Below, one piece after another: positions 54,683 to 62,509 of a stretch of 64,000 bases of DNA. This DNA is from Telmatospirillum siberiense (lineage in GTDB: Bacteria; Pseudomonadota; Alphaproteobacteria; Rhodospirillales; Magnetospirillaceae). Numbering within the stretch: position 1 is the first letter of the stretch; every line of letters begins with the position of its first letter. Position numbers and translations under genes: made by a program. The stretch covers positions 1 to 64,000 of the forward strand of contig NZ_PIUM01000004.1 of assembly GCF_002845745.1 (NCBI RefSeq). The letters are read 5' to 3'. Below the pieces are notes generated by a model. That model was given only the letters and a program-made list of their open reading frames with translations. It ran no database searches and was not told where the DNA came from.

Positions 54683-55927
54683 TCAAGTGGGGCTTTCGTC
54701 GGCCGAGGCCAGGCTCGGCAGCCGGTTCCGCCAATTGTCGGCGCGTTCGATGCGGTTCCGGCCGTTCCGCTTGGCCCGATAAAGGGCGCGGTCGGCGCGT
54801 CCCAGCCAGCTCTGTAACAGTTCGCCGGGGGCGTATTCGGCCACTCCGATGGAGACGGTCAGGGTGATGTCCTGACCGTCCACCGAAAGCGGTTGGCAGC
54901 AAACCGAAAGCCGGATCCGCTCGGCGACGCTCAATGCGGCCTCCTCCGCGGTGTTCGGCAGGATGCAGACGAATTCCTCGCCTCCGTAGCGGGCCAGAGT
55001 GTCGATGCTGCGAATTTGCGTTTTGACGAGGGCGACGACGTCCTGCAAAACCCTGTCGCCGGCCGGATGTCCGTGGGTGTCGTTGATTTTCTTGAAGTGA
55101 TCGACATCGAGGAGAACGATGCTCACCGGCGTCAGATGGCGATGATGGTTGTCGATTTCCCGCTGTAAGACGTCGATCAGGTGGTAGCGATTATAAATTC
55201 CGGTCAAGGCGTCGCGAATGGCGAGTTGGCGCACCTGATTCAGGGCTTCTTGCAGGGCGACCACCAGGCGGGCGTTTTCGAGACGCAGCAGAAGGGACCC
55301 TTCCACCCGATTGCCGATCCTCCACGACAGGCGGACGAGATTGACCAGCCAGGCGAGCTCGCAGACGATCAGCAGGGGGGACAACGGACTCCAGCTCGTG
55401 CAAAGTCCGGCCAGGATCATGCCGGTCGGAATGACGATCTGGATGGTCTGCATCAGGGGGAGCGGAGCGAATATGGGAATGCGGGCCGAGCAAATGATGT
55501 TGATCAGGAGATAGAGGGCGATCTGGTGGGAGAGTTGGGTCGGGCGGAAGGCCAGCACCGCTCCTCCCCACAGGTTCGCGTCGATCAATGTGATGATCAG
55601 CAGTCCGCGTGCCGACCAGACGAGGGATCTTTTCCTCTGCGCCCAGCGGATGAACAGATAGCGTATCGTCTGACACACCGCTTGTGCTCCGCCCCACGCG
55701 GCCAGCAGCGCGGAGGGGACCATGCCCGCCATCACGCAGAGGAGCAGGATGACGGTCATCATCGTGCTGGGCATGGAGCAACGGATACTCAGAAGGACGT
55801 CCAGCACCTTCTCGAGTTTCAGTTCCTCTTTCGAAATCTGGCTTTCGATTTCGATCGTCTCAGTCGCAGGAAGCGGCCGTTCGACTGAACGCTCCGGCGT
55901 CTCGGGCGGATTGGGTTTCCAGTGCAA
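54683..55927 (-). CDS. Membrane diguanylate cyclase (GGDEF)
   Basis: A 414-residue inner-membrane protein with about six TM helices between residues 55 and 200 and a C-terminal GGDEF domain. The catalytic motif is YGGEEF, and an inhibitory I-site, RSID, lies five residues before it, so it should make c-di-GMP under product feedback. Other family segments are RDALTGIYNRYHL and VDHFKKINDTHGHPAGD. It is probably a separate transcription unit, about 100 bp from the hybrid kinase gene. Confidence 0.92.
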   Translation of the reverse strand: MHWKPNPPETPERSVERPLPATETIEIESQISKEELKLEKVLDVLLSIRCSMPSTMMTVILLLCVMAGMVPSALLAAWGGAQAVCQTIRYLFIRWAQRKRSLVWSARGLLIITLIDANLWGGAVLAFRPTQLSHQIALYLLINIICSARIPIFAPLPLMQTIQIVIPTGMILAGLCTSWSPLSPLLIVCELAWLVNLVRLSWRIGNRVEGSLLLRLENARLVVALQEALNQVRQLAIRDALTGIYNRYHLIDVLQREIDNHHRHLTPVSIVLLDVDHFKKINDTHGHPAGDRVLQDVVALVKTQIRSIDTLARYGGEEFVCILPNTAEEAALSVAERIRLSVCCQPLSVDGQDITLTVSIGVAEYAPGELLQSWLGRADRALYRAKRNGRNRIERADNWRNRLPSLASADESPT

Positions 55928-56029
55928 GAGGCGCTCCGCGTCGTCGGCCGGCGCATGATCTGATTATTTTAAATAAGAATAATCCCTTCATTCGCGGGAC
56001 GGAAATCGTTTTGCGCGAAGAATGAAACC

Positions 56030-58777
56030 CTATCGATCTTTTTCCGCTTCGTGACGTAGTTTGCCGCCCAGCGTGAAAGCGAACGTGGCGCCTTGATCGC
56101 GCGCGGCGGTCGCCACGATGATGCCGCCGTGGCGGTGGATGATGCGCTGTACCGTGGCGAGCCCGATGCCCAGTCCGGGAAACTCGTCCTGCCGGTGCAG
56201 GCGTTGAAAGGGTTGGAAGAGGCGATCGGCATGGGCCATGTCGAAGCCGGCCCCGTCATCCGAGACGCAGTATCGGATACCCCCGGTAACCTCCTCGGTG
56301 AAAAAGCGAATATGGGCTGGGCTTTTCAAGGCGGTATATTTCCAGGCATTGCCCAGCAGATTGTCCATGACGGCCTGTAACATGCGCGGGTCGCCGTCAG
56401 CCATGACGCCGGGCTGAATATCCCAGACGACGTGGCGGTGGGGAGCGGTTAGGGCGAGTTCTCCGCGGATCTGTTCGGCCATGATGGAGAGGTCGGTCGT
56501 CTCGTATCGCGGTTCGTTGCGGGTGACGCGCGAAAGCGCCAGGATGCCTTCCAGCAGGTTTCCCATCTTTTTGCTGGCCAGGCCTATTTCATCGAGGAAA
56601 AGGCGGGCCTCGGCGGTCAACTGCTCGCCATAATCCTCGGCCAGGGCTTGCGAAAAACCGCTCATGGCGCGCAAGGGGGCGCGCAGGTCATGTGACACGG
56701 CATAGGCGAAAGCGTCCAGCTCATGGTTCGCCGTCCGCAATTCCCTGGTGCGTTCCTCGACTCGTCGCTCAAGGTCGGCGTTCAACTGCTTGATTTCCCT
56801 TTCCGCAGCTTTTCTTTGCGAAATGTCGCGGGCGATTTTCGATGCGCCGATCACCAAGCCCTGCCGATTCTTGATCGGCGAAATGGTGACGGAAATGTCG
56901 ATGTTATGTCCGTCCTTGTGACGCCGGATCGTTTCGAAATGTTCGACGTTCATGCCCTGGACGATGAGGGCCATGATGCGCGTCTCCTCCTCCGCGCGGC
57001 CCTCGGGGAACAGCACGACGATGGCTTTGCCGACCATCTCGTCTTGCCGGTAACCGAAAAGCTTTTCGGCGCCGCGGTTCCAACTGGTGATGATCCCGTT
57101 CAGGTCCTTGCCGATGATGGCATCGTCCGAATATTCGACGATGGCGGCCAGTTCCAGGCGGGTCCGCTCGATTTCCCGACCGCTTTGCACCAGATTGGCC
57201 AGGCGAGCCCGCAGTTCTTCGAGGGAGAAGGGCTTGCCGATATATTCCTGAACGCCGGCCGCCAGTAATTTGACCTGTTGCTCCTCATCGGTCTTGGCAG
57301 TCAGGACGACGATGGGAACAGTGCTCATCGAGGGGTGCCTGCGCAGTTCCTCCACCATCCGATCTCCGCTCATCTTGGGCATCATGAGATCGGTGAGAAT
57401 GAGATCTGGTCGCAGATTCAAAGCCTTATGCAGTCCCTCCTCGCCGTCATAAGCGGTCGCGATACGAAACTGCCGGTTCAAGGCTTCCGCAATATAGGCG
57501 TTCATGTCCGGATTGTCCTCGACCACGAGAACCAGCGGTCCGGAGCCGCTTTCCGGGGTGGATTCGGCGTCATGCCGGCCGCTCATGCCCTCGATCCGCA
57601 ATTCGTTCAGGATCTGTTGGCCGATTGCCGGGTCGCGAAAATATTCGTCCGAGCCATCGGCGACAACCGCGCCCGCCGGGGCCGCGATCGGCAGGGTGAC
57701 ATTGAATGTGGCGCCGCCGCCTGGCGTTTCCGAGCAGGTGATGTTTCCGCCGTGCAGTTCGACGAATTCCTTCACGATGGACAGGCCCAATCCGGTACCG
57801 CCATGGCGGCGGTCCAGCCCGCTGTCCAATTGGCGGAAGCGTTCGAAAATGGTCTCTCGCGAGTCTGGCGGTATTCCCGGACCGTTGTCGGAGATTTTCA
57901 AGACAACCTGATGCTCGTCCCGATATCCGAGAAAAACGTCCACTTCGCCGCCGTCGGGCACGAATTTGAAGGCGTTGGACAGCAGATTGAGCAATATCCG
58001 CTCAAGCTTTTCGTCGTCGGCCTGAATATCGAGCCGTTCCGGCGCATGGATTTCGTAGCGGATCTTGCGCTTCCCGGTGACGGATTCGAAATGCGACGCC
58101 ATCACCCGGGTCAGATGGGCCAAATCCAGGCTGACGTAGCGCATCGGCATGCGATCCGCTTCCACCTTGGCGACATCGAGCAGATCGCTGATGTGACGAT
58201 ATAAAAAGCGGGCATTGCGCTCGATGACTTCGAGATGACGGCGGTTATCGGGCGAAAGGTCCGTCTCCTTCAAAATCGTTTCGACGGGTCCCAGGATCAA
58301 GGTGAGCGGAGTGCGCAATTCATGGCTGATATTGGAAAAGAACTCCGTCTTCATGTGGTCGAGCTCGAGAGTCCTTTCATAAAGATCGTTGATCCGCTGA
58401 TTGGCGGTCTGGGCCTCCTTGAGGGCACTGCTCAATTTCTGTCCGGTGTGGCGCAACCGTTCCTGGGAACTGCTGAACAGGCAGCCCATGACAATGAAAA
58501 GAAAAATCGACGCCACATTGTTGAGGTTGGTGATCTCCCAGGAGAATTGGGGTGGAATAAAGAAATACCAGACAAAATTAACGGAAATGAATGTTGAGAT
58601 CAGGCCGCCGATCAGACCACTAAATCTTGCCGAAAAAAATACTGCCGGGAAGAAAAGAAACCAGACAAACGGTTGAAGCCATGGCCACAAAATCCATTGA
58701 AGGGCAAGCGCCGTCACCGGAATGCCGATCGCGATCAGTAGAGTAGTGAATTTCGAGATCTTTTTTTGCGTCGGCAT
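56030..58777 (-). CDS. Hybrid sensor histidine kinase with two kinase modules
   Basis: A 915-residue protein. Four KdpD-type (DUF4118-like) TM helices lie at about residues 8-105. A first kinase follows: H box FFSNISHELRTPLTLIL and an ATPase with DNGPGIP and HGGTGLGLSIV. Next come a receiver (VVEDNPDMNAYI, phospho-Asp in LILTDLMMPKMSG), a PAS domain (DDAIIGKDLNGIITSWNRGAEKLFGY), and a second kinase with H box AYAVSHDLRAPLRAMSG and N box LLGNAWKYT. Two complete kinases flanking a receiver suggest an internal phosphorelay. ATG 58777 is preferred over a GTG at 58798. Its likely output partner is the adjacent REC-GGDEF-EAL protein. Confidence 0.9.
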   Translation of the reverse strand: MPTQKKISKFTTLLIAIGIPVTALALQWILWPWLQPFVWFLFFPAVFFSARFSGLIGGLISTFISVNFVWYFFIPPQFSWEITNLNNVASIFLFIVMGCLFSSSQERLRHTGQKLSSALKEAQTANQRINDLYERTLELDHMKTEFFSNISHELRTPLTLILGPVETILKETDLSPDNRRHLEVIERNARFLYRHISDLLDVAKVEADRMPMRYVSLDLAHLTRVMASHFESVTGKRKIRYEIHAPERLDIQADDEKLERILLNLLSNAFKFVPDGGEVDVFLGYRDEHQVVLKISDNGPGIPPDSRETIFERFRQLDSGLDRRHGGTGLGLSIVKEFVELHGGNITCSETPGGGATFNVTLPIAAPAGAVVADGSDEYFRDPAIGQQILNELRIEGMSGRHDAESTPESGSGPLVLVVEDNPDMNAYIAEALNRQFRIATAYDGEEGLHKALNLRPDLILTDLMMPKMSGDRMVEELRRHPSMSTVPIVVLTAKTDEEQQVKLLAAGVQEYIGKPFSLEELRARLANLVQSGREIERTRLELAAIVEYSDDAIIGKDLNGIITSWNRGAEKLFGYRQDEMVGKAIVVLFPEGRAEEETRIMALIVQGMNVEHFETIRRHKDGHNIDISVTISPIKNRQGLVIGASKIARDISQRKAAEREIKQLNADLERRVEERTRELRTANHELDAFAYAVSHDLRAPLRAMSGFSQALAEDYGEQLTAEARLFLDEIGLASKKMGNLLEGILALSRVTRNEPRYETTDLSIMAEQIRGELALTAPHRHVVWDIQPGVMADGDPRMLQAVMDNLLGNAWKYTALKSPAHIRFFTEEVTGGIRYCVSDDGAGFDMAHADRLFQPFQRLHRQDEFPGLGIGLATVQRIIHRHGGIIVATAARDQGATFAFTLGGKLRHEAEKDR

Positions 58778-58824
58778 TGATTTCGACCTGTAACTCACGG
58801 CGGGGAATCACATCCGCGTTCGGT

Positions 58825-61305
58825 TCAGCGCAGCCATTTGTCGGTCAGATCTATTGCTGAAAGCGGTCGGTCGAAGAGGTAGCCCTGGGCCGTATTGCAT
58901 CCCAGTCTTTGTAAAAGGTCGCACTGTGCTTTGGTTTCCACGCCTTCCGCCAGGACCTCCAGATGCAATGTCTTGCCGAGAGCCACCACCGCAGCGGCGA
59001 TTTCGATGGCGGCGGAATCGGCGGGGATGTCGCGGACGAAGCTTTGGTCGACCTTCAGCTTGTCGATGGGAAAGCGTCTCAGATAAGCCAGCGACGAATA
59101 GCCGGTTCCGAAATCGTCGATGGCCAGGCGGACGCCCAGCATTTTCAGGGCATCGAGCTTGGCTTCGGCCTCGGGGCCGAATTCCATCAAGCCGCTCTCG
59201 GTGATTTCAAGTTCGAGAAAATGTGCGGGCAAACCGCTTTCCTCCAGGGCTGATTCGACCCTTTCCGCCACATCGGGTTGCCGGAATTGCACCGAGGAAA
59301 GATTGACGGCCATGCAGGTCAGCCGGTTGTCCTCCTTCAGCCAGCGCATCATTTGCCGGCAGGCCGTTCGCAGAACCCAATCGCCCAGGGGGACGATCAG
59401 TCCGGTCTCCTCGGCCAGCGGAATGAAACGCGCCGGTGGGACCAGTTCGCCTTCCGCCGGGGAACGCCAGCGGACCAGGGCCTCCACTCCGGTGATGCGA
59501 CTTTCCGCCATTGAGATCAGTGGTTGGAAGTGCAGAACGAATTCCTGTTGTTCGATGCCTCGGCGGAGTTGAGTTTCCAGTTTGACCCGGGCATTGGCGG
59601 CGATGGTGAGCGCCTCGGTATAGAAGCGGAATGTGGCGCGACCCCCTCCCTTGGCTTGATAGAGCGCGGCATCGGCATTGCGAATGATTGGATCGCTGGC
59701 ATTGCCGTCGTCGGGGAAGATGCTGATGCCGATGCTGGTGCCGACATAAAGCTTATGTCCGTCGAGCAGAAGGAAGGGGCGTTTCATCTCCTCGATCAGA
59801 GATTGGGCGACCGACGCGGCCTCCTGCGGGCTGGGCAGATCCTCGATCAGCACGGCGAACTCGTCGCCACCCAGGCGGGCCAGCGTGTCGGTCTCGCGCA
59901 GGCGGCTCAAAAGGCGCTCGGCCACCATCTGCAACAGCAGGTCACCGGCGGGATGTCCCAGGCTGTCGTTGACGTTTTTGAAACGATCGAGATCCAGAAA
60001 CAGCAGAGCCCCCTGACCGCCGTCGCGTGTCGTGCGGTCGATGGCGTGATCGAGGCGGGAGCGCAGGAGCAATCGATTGGGCAGGTCGGTCAGGGGATCG
60101 TGGTGGGCCAGATGTTCAAGCTGCCGTTCGGATTGCTTGATTCGGCTGATATCGGTGAAGGTGCCGACGTAATTGAAGGTGCGGCCGCCTTCGTCGCGGA
60201 CGGAACTGATGGTAAGCCAAGCCGGGAAGATCTCACCGTTCTTGCGGCGGTTCCACATTTCGCCCTGCCAGAAGCCATCTACCGCGATGGTCTCGAAAAT
60301 ACGCCGGTAGAACGCCTTGTCATGACGTCCCGAACGGACGACCCGCATGTTGGATCCAATCAGTTCCTGCTCGTCATAGCCGGTGATGGAGCAAACGGCT
60401 GGATTGACCGCAAGGATGGTTCCTTCGATGTCGGTAATGGTGACCCCTTCCTGGGTGTTGGTGAAGACCGCCGCCGAACGGCGCAATTGCGCCTCGGATT
60501 CGCGGCGCTCCGTGATGTCTTGGACCGTTCCGACCATGCGGATCGGACGGTTCGATCCATTGTAATGGGGCTGGCCGAGATTGGAGACCCATCGCGTCTC
60601 ACCGGTCGAGGAGATGATTCTGAATTCGGCGCTGAATGTCTTGCGCGCGGCCAGGCAGTGGGCGATCTCGCGCTTGACCCAGGGGGCGTCGTCCGGATGA
60701 AGAAGTTTCATGAAATCGCGCAGTACGGGCGTGGAGGTCTGCATGTTGGCGATCTTGAGACATTCCTCCGACCAGAATGTTTCGTGGCTGTGAATGTTCC
60801 ATTCCCAGACGCCTGTTTTCGATGCGGTCAAGGCCAGGCGGAGGCGTTCCTCGCTTCTCCTCAGTTCCTCTTCCGCGGCGCGGCGCGCGGCGCGGTCATC
60901 GGCTTCGCGCAAGCAGCGTTCGACGGAGGGCACGAGGCGGGTGAGGTTTTCCTTCAGAACGAAATCCCATACGCCGCGTTTCAGCAATTCGACGGCCTTC
61001 TCCTCGCCGACGTTGCCGGATACCAGAAGGATCGGCGTATCCGGGCAAAGTTTTCGGAACAATGGCAGGTTGTCCTCGAAGCTCATTCCCGGGACATTGT
61101 AGTCCGAGAGGACGAGTGCCCATGAATGGCCTTCCAGCGCCTTCTCAAGATCCTGCCGGCTGTCGACGCGCAAGGAGTGGTGATGGATTGACGCCTTGGT
61201 GAACTCCCGTTCGATCAGGAGAAAATCGGAAGGGCTGTCTTCCACGACGAGAAAATTGGGTGGGGCTTGCGTATCGCCGTCGACGATAGGGATGGTTCTG
61301 TCCAT
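58825..61305 (-). CDS. Response regulator with PAS, GGDEF and EAL domains
   Basis: An 826-residue cytosolic c-di-GMP enzyme. A receiver domain (LVVEDSPSDFLLI, LVLSDYNVPGMSF) is followed by two PAS/PAC sensors (EERLRLALTASKTGVWEWNIH and NTQEGVTITDIEGTILAVNPA), a GGDEF domain with LGGDEF and I-site RETD, and an EAL domain beginning GVEALVRWRSPAEGELVPP. Both catalytic motifs look intact, so it may both make and degrade c-di-GMP. GGGAAAACATG supports a start at 61305 or 61308. It is 47 bp upstream of the hybrid kinase gene and likely cotranscribed with it. Confidence 0.93.
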   Translation of the reverse strand: MDRTIPIVDGDTQAPPNFLVVEDSPSDFLLIEREFTKASIHHHSLRVDSRQDLEKALEGHSWALVLSDYNVPGMSFEDNLPLFRKLCPDTPILLVSGNVGEEKAVELLKRGVWDFVLKENLTRLVPSVERCLREADDRAARRAAEEELRRSEERLRLALTASKTGVWEWNIHSHETFWSEECLKIANMQTSTPVLRDFMKLLHPDDAPWVKREIAHCLAARKTFSAEFRIISSTGETRWVSNLGQPHYNGSNRPIRMVGTVQDITERRESEAQLRRSAAVFTNTQEGVTITDIEGTILAVNPAVCSITGYDEQELIGSNMRVVRSGRHDKAFYRRIFETIAVDGFWQGEMWNRRKNGEIFPAWLTISSVRDEGGRTFNYVGTFTDISRIKQSERQLEHLAHHDPLTDLPNRLLLRSRLDHAIDRTTRDGGQGALLFLDLDRFKNVNDSLGHPAGDLLLQMVAERLLSRLRETDTLARLGGDEFAVLIEDLPSPQEAASVAQSLIEEMKRPFLLLDGHKLYVGTSIGISIFPDDGNASDPIIRNADAALYQAKGGGRATFRFYTEALTIAANARVKLETQLRRGIEQQEFVLHFQPLISMAESRITGVEALVRWRSPAEGELVPPARFIPLAEETGLIVPLGDWVLRTACRQMMRWLKEDNRLTCMAVNLSSVQFRQPDVAERVESALEESGLPAHFLELEITESGLMEFGPEAEAKLDALKMLGVRLAIDDFGTGYSSLAYLRRFPIDKLKVDQSFVRDIPADSAAIEIAAAVVALGKTLHLEVLAEGVETKAQCDLLQRLGCNTAQGYLFDRPLSAIDLTDKWLR

Positions 61306-61452
61306 CATGTTTTCCCGCCGATCCGGAGATATCCTACGATAGAATATTACGGTATTACAATAGTATTCAAAGGATAGGTTTGTCAGTCTTTTTGCATGTT
61401 TGGCGGGAGACCGCTTGGCGTTCGGACATTCTTTCAAGTTGAATTTTGACGC

Positions 61453-61479
61453 TTTTGCCGTCCGCGTATGACGGCAAAA
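61453..61479. terminator. 10-bp hairpin between convergent or tandem units
   Basis: TTTTGCCGTC (61453-61462) and GACGGCAAAA (61470-61479) form a perfect stem with a 7-nt loop, 27 bp downstream of the Lrp gene stop. It could terminate the Lrp transcript before the REC-PAS-GGDEF-EAL gene. The T/A tails are part of the stem. Confidence 0.45.
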
Positions 61480-61505
61480 TATCGCGCGGGTGCGAGAAAT
61501 GGGGA

Positions 61506-61988
61506 TTAAGCGAGAAGGTCGCTCGGCAACGGCAGTTCGGTGGTTTCCTTGACCGTGGAAACGGCCATCATCGAATTGATTTCGCGAACACCGGGGAGCC
61601 GGGACAGTCGTTCGAAGAACAGGCTTTCATAGGCTTCGACATCCCGCGCGACGATACGCAGCAGGAAATCGACCTGCCCCATCAATACGTAGCATTCCTG
61701 GACTTCGGGAATGTCGGCGATGGCGGTGCGGAAGGCGTCCATCGAGTTGCCACCATGGGCTTCCAGTTTGACATGGGCGAAAATCAGCAGATTGAGGCCC
61801 AGTTCACGACGATCGAGCAGCGCCACGCGGCGCTTGATCAATCCTGCTTGCTCCAGCCGTTGGATCCGGCGCCAACAGGGCGACTGGGACAAGCCGACCG
61901 CTTCACCGACATCGGCGGCCGAAGCATCGCCCTGGCGTTGCAGGACGGCGAGAATTTTCCAGTCGAGCTGGTCCAGCTTTGGCTGCAT
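61506..61988 (-). CDS. Lrp/AsnC-family transcriptional regulator
   Basis: A 160-residue regulator. The HTH is at about residues 5-62 (LDQLDWKILAVLQRQGDASAADVGEAVGLSQSPCWRRIQRLEQAGLI) and the RAM effector domain follows (VQECYVLMGQVDFLLRIVARDVEAYE, LPGVREINSMMAV). Such proteins respond to amino acids. It is divergent from a small ACT-domain protein, which may be its target. Confidence 0.92.
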   Translation of the reverse strand: MQPKLDQLDWKILAVLQRQGDASAADVGEAVGLSQSPCWRRIQRLEQAGLIKRRVALLDRRELGLNLLIFAHVKLEAHGGNSMDAFRTAIADIPEVQECYVLMGQVDFLLRIVARDVEAYESLFFERLSRLPGVREINSMMAVSTVKETTELPLPSDLLA

Positions 61989-62008
61989 TAAATTTCCAAA
62001 AAATAATA

Positions 62009-62044
62009 TTTTTCTGCATGAAGAATGCGAATTTTATGCAAAAA
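62009..62044. promoter_or_regulatory. AT-rich inverted repeat in the Lrp/ACT divergent promoter
   Basis: TTTTTCTGCAT (62009-62019) and ATGCAAAAA (62036-62044) form an interrupted palindrome in the AT-rich 146-bp region between the two genes. Its position and composition suit Lrp-type binding. Confidence 0.35.
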
Positions 62045-62134
62045 CAACCAACTTCGCAAAGACTATGTGCGCCACCGGGGATACTCTTGCCACATAACGG
62101 TTGTTCCGTTCCTCTTTCGAAAGAGCGTTGTCCG

Positions 62135-62431
62135 ATGAATGCCGCCTTGCCGCCCACACTGACCACCCATCTGGTCTCCGTCGTCGCCGACGCGGATCCG
62201 GGCTTGTTGGCCCGCCTGAGCGGCGTTCTGGCCAGACTTGAGATTCTGCCGCTGCAGATCTATTCCCGACTGCATCAGGATGCCGAGCGCCGGGGTGGGC
62301 AGGCGGACGACAATTCCGCCCATCTGGAGATCGATCTTTATCTTTCCGCGGCTTCCGCCGGCAACAAGGACCGGCTGGTCGCGCTTCTGCGCGCCATGGT
62401 CGGCGTGGAAAGCGTGGCGACGTCCGCCTGA
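62135..62431 (+). CDS. Small ACT-domain protein
   Basis: A 98-residue protein that looks like a single ACT domain: THLVSVVADADPGLLARLSGVLARLEILPLQIYSRLH, then a variable loop and HLEIDLYLSAASAGNKDRLVALLRAMVGVESVATS. ACT domains bind amino acids; free-standing ones include acetolactate synthase small subunits (IlvM type), but no large subunit is nearby. ATG 62135 begins the fold; the frame upstream lacks coding character. It is divergent from the Lrp regulator. Confidence 0.75.
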   Translation: MNAALPPTLTTHLVSVVADADPGLLARLSGVLARLEILPLQIYSRLHQDAERRGGQADDNSAHLEIDLYLSAASAGNKDRLVALLRAMVGVESVATSA

Positions 62432-62452
62432 TGATAAGTGGGCTGGGAACGC

Positions 62453-62481
62453 CCGCTCCCGACGGGTGATCGGGGGAGCGG
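62453..62481. terminator. Hairpin between convergent ACT and TctA genes
   Basis: CCGCTCCC (62453-62460) and GGGAGCGG (62474-62481) form an 8-bp stem between the convergent stops at 62431 and 62510. No strong T-tract follows, so efficiency is uncertain. Confidence 0.5.
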
Positions 62482-62509
62482 ACGTCCCGCCCGTATTTTC
62501 AAAGACGGG

